Source: Cephalotus follicularis
Taxonomy: Eukaryota; Streptophyta; Magnoliopsida; Oxalidales; Cephalotaceae
Direction: 5' to 3'
Length of the DNA: 64,000 bases
Assembly: GCA_001972305.1 (NCBI GenBank)
Contig: BDDD01000915.1
Location: 1-64,000, forward strand
Position 1 is the stretch's first letter. The number at the start of each line of letters is the position of its first letter. Positions 56,057 through 64,000 of this stretch are shown piece after piece. The notes under the pieces are model-generated. The model had not been told where the DNA came from. It saw nothing but the letters and a program-made list of their open reading frames with translations, and ran no database searches. The translations under genes were made by a program, and so were the position numbers.

Positions 56057-56950
56057 TAACTCGAAATATAAGTGATTATATTTGTCATAAAGCCCAAATA
56101 GATATTACACATAATTAAATATATTAACAATGCATAAATAACAATTTATCTCATATTCGTAGTCATTATTAGTAATTGGCTTATTTTTCATATAATTTAT
56201 ATTTACTGTTTATGTTTAATTATGAAATTAATTCCGTGAAGTAAAACAAATTAATCTTATATAATGCTTAATGAAAAATTAAACAAAAAACAATGATTCA
56301 AATATTGATCATAGTTAAAAAAAAACATATTTTTAAAATTAATTTAATAAATATGTAGGATATATTTATCACTATTATCAATAAAAAATCATTTAGTTTT
56401 TTTACTTATTCAAAAGCAAAAGAAAGGAAAACCCGTTTGATGTTGGATTAATATGGGTCAATCATGATTTAAAATTTGAAGATGATAAAATTTTATAATA
56501 TGTGATATAAAATATAATTTTGATGATTTTTCAGATCATGTCGGGTCAATCAGGGTCAATTATCAATCCAACCAAATCCACTGTTAGTTTAATTCAATAT
56601 ATTTACAAGGAGCAATTTATATGATTCATTATAGTATCTAGAATTCTGGGTGACGGTTGAACCTGCTAATCTAATTCGATTTTTGATTTATTGAATATGT
56701 CTAAATATTTTGTCTACAAATAATAATTTATATCACACTCCTCTTTTATTTAACACATGGTTAAACATTTAATATAGTATTTACCAATAATTAAAATTTT
56801 AAACTTTGCGGAAGCATAAACATTATACTGGATTATTCAAAGTAATATACACATGTAGCTCATACTACATGCTCAAACTTTATATAGGACAGAGTTATAT
56901 AATACATATTGGAAATGTAAATATAACAAAAGGGGTATGACTTAACATTT
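56057..56950. other. AT-rich intergenic spacer
   Basis: No gene. A patch with CGGGTCAATCAGGGTCAAT near 56540 looks like part of an old repeat, but I could not define its ends. Confidence 0.4.
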
Positions 56951-57960
56951 TACAATAACAACCTTAAAATAAAACCTTCCAGTACAGCTTCAGCGACAAG
57001 CCTTCGATTTTCCTTCGTTAATCTGCAATTGTAGGCATTAGTCTTTGTCCTCACTCGGCTAAGCAGAAATTATGCATGAAGATGAATATATACATGTAAT
57101 AATGCATGACAGTTTATATTTTAAAACAATATATATATACACAACCATGCCAAGTGGCTACAAACAGTCATGCATCAAGAATACCATAAAGAGTGCAATC
57201 AATCAGTCCAGTTGTCCGAAGACCAGTAGTGGGTGTCATCTGTCGCTACCTCCTAGCCCCAACGATACACCACCTAACTGCCACCACATACTCCGATGAT
57301 GATAAAAAAGGTAAACAGTATTGCCGACACTTAACGGGCAATTAACAGTCACAATCTTTATTACAGATAAGTTTGGTGTATAAGCTCTAGCCAACTCCTG
57401 ATACATAGGCTCACCTCTGTAGTCCATGATACACTCCGATCACAAGACCTTCAGAAACTATCAATCACAGTCAATACAGTACAATATAGGTACTACATAT
57501 ATAATGTAATATAACAGTGGTTCTCGTTTTGAGAAAACAGTAAAACAGTTCGGTAGGTTCCATTTGGAGGAAACAGTAACGGTACAGTAGTTCTCGCTTG
57601 GAGAAACAGTTCAGTATGTTCTTTTGAGAATACAGTAGTTGAAAACCTTTAATTGTGCATATAACACTCATTTCTGGAAATCCTTGAAATTCCTTTAAAC
57701 AGTAGTAATTTTGGAAATTACTTTGATAGATATAACTATCTATAGCAGTAACAATATGTAATTGCATAACAGTACATTCATTAACAGTTTAAGAAGTAAC
57801 AGTGGATGGCAGTACACTCAATCAATCATATGAACCAAACAGTGGATGCATAAGTCGTTCGATTCCTATAATTTGACTACACATAGCAATAACTGATTGT
57901 GGAAATCATCATGTTTAGAAGCTAGTGTGATCAGGAGAATTAAACGCAAAACATGCCTTT

Positions 57961-58076
57961 AAGCGTCGACAGTCTATTCTAAGCGTCGTCGGTTTCCTCT
58001 TCACAAAGCGTCGACAATTCCTTCTTAAGCGTCACCAGCTACTCTTAAGCGTCGACGATCCTATATTAAGCGTCTG
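57961..58076 (+). repeat. Imperfect tandem repeat of AAGCGTCGAC units
   Basis: Six units of 20-26 bp start AAGCGTC (for example AAGCGTCGACAGT, AAGCGTCGTCGGT, AAGCGTCACCAG), separated by T/C-rich spacers. A related cluster at 58825-58903 has three GCGTCGACGGT-like or GTCGACGGT units. Confidence 0.8.
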
Positions 58077-58824
58077 CGCTTTATGGCGTTCATGTAATTC
58101 ACAGTAGTAGAAAGAAACAGAGCATGTATTCTTCATACTTCAATCAATCCAATTCAATTTGAAAACATATATATAACCATCTCAACATGAAATAAATGCT
58201 ATATGTTCAAAATCATGTCATAATCCCTACCTCAAAACGCTTTTCCAGAATCAATTGATTGATTCTTCTCTTTATAGCTCAATATCCTTTCAATTCCAAT
58301 TCAATCTTCATAATTCCATAATTCAATCCATTGTATATGTTTAATAGTATATATACATCAGGATTAACTACCATAGCAACATTGAAATCAAATCAGAAGC
58401 TTACCAGTTCAATTTGAACTTCCAATTTCCACTTTTGAACTAACTCCTTCAACATGCAACTCCAGTAAATTCCATAATGATTTCCCCTCCTTTCAAGTTT
58501 TTCTAACTTTCAATTCAACTCATACAATAGTTGATATAAAGGATTTCGTCTCAGAAATTCCTCTGATTCCCTTAACTCAGATTTTCAGTCTTTTCTCTTC
58601 TCTCTCTTTCACCGTTTTTCTTTTTTGTTTTGTTTCCTCTTTCTTGTTTTGCAGATTCCAGAGGTAGAGACACATTCAAGACATTAATCTCAGCTTAGCA
58701 ACAGCTGGCACATGATTTCCCATTGTTGGACACGTTTGTAGAACACCTGCCTTGTAAAGAAATCATTTAACGCCATTGCTCTGTTTCAATCGACGCATAA
58801 CACATACATGTCATCATGCAAACC

Positions 58825-58903
58825 GTCGACGGTATGCTCCTTGGCGTCGACGGTTAGGCACAAAGGGTCGATGCTTGTCTCTTTGGCGTCGACGGTTTGG
58901 CGC
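58825..58903 (+). repeat. Second GTCGACGGT cluster
   Basis: GTCGACGGT occurs at about 58825, 58846 and 58887, twice within TTGGCGTCGACGGTT. It shares the GCGTCGAC core with 57961-58076, 0.75 kb away. Confidence 0.75.
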
Positions 58904-59096
58904 CATAATTTGTTTTCTTAACTTTATTCATCCAAGTTCCAATTTAGTTCAATTTAGTCCAATTGCCATACAATTAAGCCCCTAATAACAATAATTAGCC
59001 TAATCCCATGGACAATTAAGCCTTAATTTCAAATCAATGTATAATTTATTAATCAATTATTCAATATACATTAAATTTGAAATTATGGTTATTACA

Positions 59097-59638
59097 ATTT
59101 AAATGGTAATAATTTGAATAGTTACATAATATACATTGAACAACGTAATCTATGTAAATAAAAGCAATAGAAAATGAATTAAAAAAAATCCAAAATTCAA
59201 ATAAATAGCATGAAAAAGTGGAGAAACATTCCAAACAAAAATAAAGGATTCTTTTGTTTTGTTTGTTTTTATGAAGGATATTTATGTCTTTTAATATATC
59301 TAACGGAATAAAGGAGCGCTCTATATCCGAAAAGAATTTTTTTGGTAGATAAATGAAAAAATTCTTAAAAATAGGAGTCGTATAGACCTCTCTCGCCTTT
59401 CTACCTTCTAGGTCAAGTCTATAAACAATTATTTATTTATTTTTAGATTTTTATTTTTAATTAAAATTGAAATTAAGAAGAACTTTTAATTTTTAAATTA
59501 TTTAATGACCATGAAAAGTTTAACACACAAACTAAAAAAATTAAAAACACTAAAAATACGATGTATTTATCTTAATAAAAGATTAAAATATATTAACACC
59601 AAATCTAAGTTAATATACACATCTCCGATTCTATATAG
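59097..59638. other. AT-rich spacer
   Basis: I see nothing delimited in it. Confidence 0.4.
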
Positions 59639-60322
59639 TAGGACTGGTAATTTGTATTAATGGGTTGGGTTTGTGTCGTGTCGATAAATAATTATAATAC
59701 TATCAAGGTCAACTATAACTCAACTCATTTATTAATCATATAAAAAACTCAAACCCTATCCCGATCCGTTTATTAAACATGTTACACATGTCAATCCGTA
59801 TAAACCATTAATAAACAAATTAAGTCAAATTAAGTCAATCAACTTATTTAATATTATGAATTTGATTCGATTGAAATTCATTAAAATTTATAATTGTAAT
59901 AACAATTAATGATATATACATACACATATACATACGTTTTAATAAACATAAATTACTTAATTATTATGTTAATTTATATATGAAAGAAAGTGAAAAAGAT
60001 AATTGTTAATGTAAATTAATAATATTTTATTATTTTCATAGTTAATTAAATATGCATTTTGTTTTATTGTTAATGACTTATGACAATGATAAATACTACT
60101 ATGTCAAATTAATGAGATTGATAATAGACATGATTAATAAACAAGTTAATTGTTGGTCAATTTCGTGTTAAGTAGGTTGACCCTAAAATGACTTGTTTAT
60201 TTATCGTGTTAAACGTCTTGACCCTAAATTGATCCAAACTAATTTAGGCGAAATCCAAATCCATTATCATCATGTTGTTTTCGAGTCGTATTCTCATATC
60301 ATGACCCAAATTAACTGTCCTA
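59639..60322. mobile_element. hAT-like MITE of about 685 bp
   Basis: The ends are TAGGACTGGTAATTT and AAATTAACTGTCCTA, inverted with two mismatches. The subterminal parts carry TTGACCCTAAA/TGACCC and GGGTTGGG words, as in plant hAT-type MITEs. No clean 8-bp duplication is found. Confidence 0.6.
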
Positions 60323-60800
60323 CTTAATAAAAGATTGGTTTCTAGAGAATACTTTACTCACACTAATGTGGAGTCAACTACTTGTATCCTTATATTCCAC
60401 TCATTTATAGTTTATAGTTTGTAAATCTGATCCGTTAGATATTTAACGTTCTATCAATGTCGATCATATATACTAATTTACAATTTAATCGGATATCTAT
60501 AAACATTTCGTCTATTCATAAAAAGTTCAATCGTAAATGAGAAACTTATATAATAGTTTAAGTTTTTATAGTTGAAATAATAATTATAGATTTTCAATAA
60601 GTTTGAAAAAGATTATAGATGATGTTTATAGATAAAGCATTAAATTCAACGGTTTAAATTTACAAAATACAATCAATGAGTAAATATAAAAGGTCAGTAA
60701 GATTTGACCCCACTAGCCCAAGTATTCTCCTTAGTTTCTAATTTTTCCAAAATGACATAGCAAACTAACAAGTATGTCATGTCACCAAAACACACGCACT
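60323..60800. other. AT-rich spacer
   Basis: No feature identified. Confidence 0.4.
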
Positions 60801-62182
60801 TTGGTAAGTACTATATAAGTCACTTATCACCCAATTAATATCCTCACAAATAATTTTATGCTCCAAAAACATCACCAATAGCAACAAAAAAAAAAACCAC
60901 CTCTCTCATCTCCTCCCTCTCTCTTTTCTCGTAGGGTTTTTCTCTCTCTCTGAGGCAGTGACTTGTGGGATTTTTCTCTTTCTCTGAGGTCATGACTCGA
61001 TTTCAATTAATTGTGTTGGCGTAGGGGTGTCCCTGCATGCCACGTTTTGGTATTCAGCTTGTACAAACACTTTCTATTTATATGATCTGTATTCACTTTA
61101 TGTTTATGTGCATATTTAATTTACCAATGGCAAACCATACTATATGTATTATCTCAAACCATCTTAAATGGATCGGGTGATCACCATGTCATCCGAGTAC
61201 ACATATAGTGTCCTGTCGCAAAATTGTTGGATCTCATGCCTGAGAGGTTATGAGAATGAGATCCTTACTCCCTTCTGACAAAACGTTCCAAGTCATAGGT
61301 TCACTTTTTGGGCAATAGATGAACCGAAAAGACTTGTCGTATTATGCTTGCTCCTGGGTTTAGTGGAGGATGGATCATCTCGTTACCATTTGGGTTTACC
61401 ATAAAGCTGATGCGCGGTGCATGCAAGGAGCATGTCACTGAACAGACCCACCATAGGAAACCTATTTGGAAAGTCTTACCTATGTCAATAGGATTCCTAT
61501 AGTATCGGTAGTGTATAGTCTATGGTGACTAGTAGACCATTCGTGGAGCTACGTTGTGTCCTTAGACTTGAGTGGCTGGCATGCATTGTGTTGCAACTGT
61601 TTGACTTTGATTTTCGCCTTCTCCAGCACTAGCCACGTGCTGGCAAAAGGGTTGTCTTTGGGTTTTGTGGAAACTTCATTGAGATGTATGGGCGAGTTCG
61701 CAATAAGGAATCGTCACACCCGTAAGAGGGTGATCGGCTCTATATTATTTATGTCCGTTGTAGACTTAAAATTGCTGGCCAAGTATAGGCATACTGGAAT
61801 AGGGTTTTCTGGGATAGTCTGCCGATAGTCTCAGTGCGTACATGAATTTATAGTTATCGCGGCTTTACCTGGGGGTGACATTATTCCAAACCTCAGGTCG
61901 CGGTCGGAGCTAAGTATGACATATGATACATTACACATATGTCGTTGACTGGATAAAGTACTGGTTTACCGGATATCGACTTATAGACATGGGTGATACC
62001 ATGGATCCAGGGGGTGATAAGGAATCACACCGGGGTCATTTTAATAGTCGAGGACTATTAAAGTGGTAGTACTAGAACTCCGGGATGTTCTGGGAAACTT
62101 ATAGTCGTACCGGGGTTCAACCGGGCTTTCGGGTCCCTACTATTTGTGAATGATGTTGATATGTGCGGGGCACATGTCATTG
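60801..62182 (+). other. Probable LTR-type repeat remnant with its own promoter-like start
   Basis: ACTATATAAGTCAC (about 60809) is followed about 90 bp later by a long CT-rich run with TCTCTCTCTGAGG repeated (60900-60985). Then comes more than 1 kb of higher-GC sequence with no gene-like ORF. The TATA/CT-leader layout resembles the large LTR-like elements. The only longer frame (61556-61828, 90 codons) has no recognised motif. The remnant abuts the element that starts at 62183. Confidence 0.35.
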
Positions 62183-64000
62183 TGTAAGAGCCCTAAATAT
62201 TATAAAATATTATTAATATGCTTTCTAATTATTTTCTCACATTTTGGGCTGGGTCCGAAATTTATGATGTATTTAATTGGGCCTTAATGGAAAATAAATT
62301 ATGATTTTGGGCCTTAATGAAATTTAATTTAAGACATTGGGCTTAGGAAATTATTTTTCTCATTGAGCCAATTTAATATGTGAAGGAATGGAAGAAATAT
62401 AAAGTGAGGACCAATTGGTGAAGTTAGCCCAAGATGAGGAATGGCCTGGATTGTTGAGAATTGTCTCAACAATTCTAGACCCTTCCTCTCACATGATTAA
62501 AAGATGGGTAGTGGCCTGCAGACACACTTTTGGACATTTTCTTGCACAATTCCTCTAGAGATTTTGGGAGAGAAAGAGAGAGTGAGAGATGTGGACAAGT
62601 AGGAACACTGTCCATGGAGCCCCCATGTTTCCAGCACTCCAATGGTATAAATACCCATTCTCTGGGAGCAAGGATGCGCAAGGAAGGAGAATTGGCAAAG
62701 TCAAAGTGTGTAGCAGACCTTTGCCGAGAAGAGAAGCCAGGATTTACGAGGAGAGGAGGAAACATATCCGTTTTCAACCTTATCCCAGGTAGGTTGCTCT
62801 ATGTTCGAGTACCTACCAGCTGCTGTGTGATTGCTTGATTGTTGTGTGCATTTTATTATTGTCTGTTCTGTGTTGTATTGCTTGTTTGTGTGATATGTTA
62901 TTGGTTGTTCGTATTAAATATGCAAATTAGGAATATGTATATATGCATGTGGTGCCGGGTAGGCATTTTATTGAAGAAACACGCTTGGCACGTGGGCGTT
63001 TGTGCGTTCTTGTTGCACAAAATAGAGCGCTACGCACGAAGACGCCATTGCAAAGATGCCGGGGGGCGCCCGGGCTTGGTAACGCGTCGCGCTCCTCGCC
63101 GACGGACGACTAAGCTTCCTCCACCGCCAGCATGCGCCAATCATGAGCTCAAAGTGAGCTTTGCATACCCCATGCATGTTATGCTAAACCTGCGTGGAAC
63201 TCCACAGCCAACGCTAGGAGTGCCGGGGGGAGATGCCAGAAGTGCCAGGGATGAGCGTCCGAGCTGCCAGGGACGAGCGCCCGAGCTGCCATGCTCGAGC
63301 AGCCTGGCCGAGCACCACTACCATGCTGAGCTGACGAGCCAGAGGCCATGTCACCAACGCCCTAGCTGCCATGGTGGGATGTCGAGCTGCCAAGGCCGAG
63401 CAGCAGTGCGGAGCTCCAATGTCCATGGTCGAGCTGCCGTGTTGAGCTCCATCGTCCAACGCCCGAGGTGCCAAGGAGAAAGCCAGAGGTGCCGAGGTGA
63501 GGTGCCGAGGTGAGGAGCCGTGCCAGGCGCATCTCGCGCTTCCATGCCCGAGGTGGTGAACCGCCAAGGCCAGGGGTACTGAGGTGGAGTGTTGCCTGAG
63601 GCGTTAAGTCATGCGCACCAAGCTCTCCTCTGGTAAGTGCCAAAGAGTGTACTGTGTGAAATGACGTCCCCTATCTGCATGCCTTGTGAGCAGGCGATGA
63701 TGCCAAGCATGCGACGCATGGCATTGTCCCCTGCCTTGCTCGCCTCTTGAATAAATACTATAGTAAGCTTGCAGGCATAGCTCACGTGCACTTAAGTGAT
63801 AATTATAATGCTCATGAGTGCCACGCATACGTACTAATGAGGGGTCTTGTGCATGGGAAGGAACCATGCAAGGTAATATGCCCAAGACCATTAAAAGGAA
63901 AGAAGTAGAAATAGTGAATGAAAGGGAAATGGTAAAGGAAATATAAGGATGATCCCAGGCAGGTGAGCCCAACTGGGGAGAATTCCGTCGAGCAGGTGAA
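62183..64000 (+). mobile_element. Large LTR-like element, start only (runs off the window)
   Basis: It begins TGTAAGAGCCCTAAATATTA, close in style to the TGTAACACCC start at 14350. A TATA box GGTATAAATACCC lies at about 62645, then a GC-rich island (about 63000-63600) with many CGAGCTGCCA / GAGGTGCC units. The same order occurs in 14350-16828. Its right end, and any internal coding part, lie beyond 64000. ORFs of up to 224 codons in the island run on both strands and look like by-products of the GC-rich repeats. Confidence 0.55.
63220..63520 (+). repeat. Imperfect tandem CGAGCTGCCA / CGAGGTGCC repeats
   Basis: More than ten diverged units of about 10 bp with variable spacing, inside the GC island of the right-edge element. 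Confidence 0.7.

Larger units (their letters stand above)
56951..59096. mobile_element. Degenerate large LTR-like element, about 2.1 kb
   Basis: It has roughly inverted ends (TACAATAACAACC at the left, GGTTATTACA at the right) like the other large LTR-like elements. The flanks ATTTT and ATTTA match at four of five bases. The interior has many CAGTA-type words (57480-57800), a tandem GCGTCGAC block, a CT-rich run (58590-58630) and no gag or pol. Orientation is uncertain. Confidence 0.45.

Noticed and set aside
61556..61828. A 90-codon ORF in the remnant before the right-edge LTR
   Set aside because: No motif and no ATG context worth noting; it lies in repeat-like sequence.
62839..63513. A 224-codon ORF near the right edge
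   Set aside because: It runs from AT-rich LTR sequence into GC-rich tandem repeats, and the opposite strand is open too.
1..64000. CRISPR arrays, bacterial operons, tRNA or rRNA genes
   Set aside because: No regularly spaced identical repeats, no tRNA-like cloverleaf noticed by eye, and everything recognisable is plant nuclear. A tRNA scan would settle the RNA question.

Overview
This is AT-rich nuclear DNA of a eudicot plant. The genes have short exons with GT-AG introns, the retrotransposons are plant Ty1/copia and Ty3/gypsy types, and MITEs are abundant. I cannot name the species. Four host genes are supported: an intronless CBL-interacting protein kinase (CIPK5/25-like, minus strand, ATG at 4045), a group IIa WRKY factor of the WRKY40/18/60 type (plus strand, 32957-34462, four exons), a DNA-3-methyladenine glycosylase I-like gene (minus strand, 37612-40203, five exons) and a phospholipid N-methyltransferase (PLMT, minus strand, 43357-45609, two exons). 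They do not form a pathway or operon. Everything else is repeats, duplication debris and featureless AT-rich spacer.

Layout. Positions 1-222 hold one end of a hAT-like repeat. The CIPK gene (2684-4045) is followed by a nested pair: a MITE (4751-6474) interrupted by a 1.2-kb palindromic Mutator-like foldback element with a perfect 9-bp target duplication. Positions 8.7-10.4 kb carry local duplications, including a second copy of the CIPK 5' flank without the CDS. A deleted copia element (13755-18274) has lost everything between gag and RNase H, and a 2.5-kb LTR-like element (14350-16828) sits in its leader. Two related large LTR-like elements (21108-23955 and 27073-29710) have landed in a hAT element and in a small MITE.

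From 33.7 to 37.9 kb a tandem duplication spans the WRKY 3' half and the glycosylase 3' exon. It leaves a broken WRKY copy and an orphan glycosylase exon, with about 275 bp of foreign, kelch-like filler at the junction. From 45968 to 56056 lies an almost full-length but disabled Ty3/gypsy element of the Tat lineage (two RNase H domains), with near-intact LTRs and a 5-bp target duplication. Its 3' LTR is immediately upstream of PLMT. On its opposite strand the element carries what looks like a complete second transcription unit: G-box, TATA box, two exons, an 83-bp intron and AATAAA. The right end (56.9-64 kb) has more degenerate LTR-like sequence, a hAT-like MITE and the start of another large LTR that runs off the window.

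The points most worth a second look are the antisense gene of the Tat element, the WRKY/glycosylase rearrangement, the stray CIPK promoter copy, the GC-rich islands shared by the large LTRs, and the foldback hairpin.
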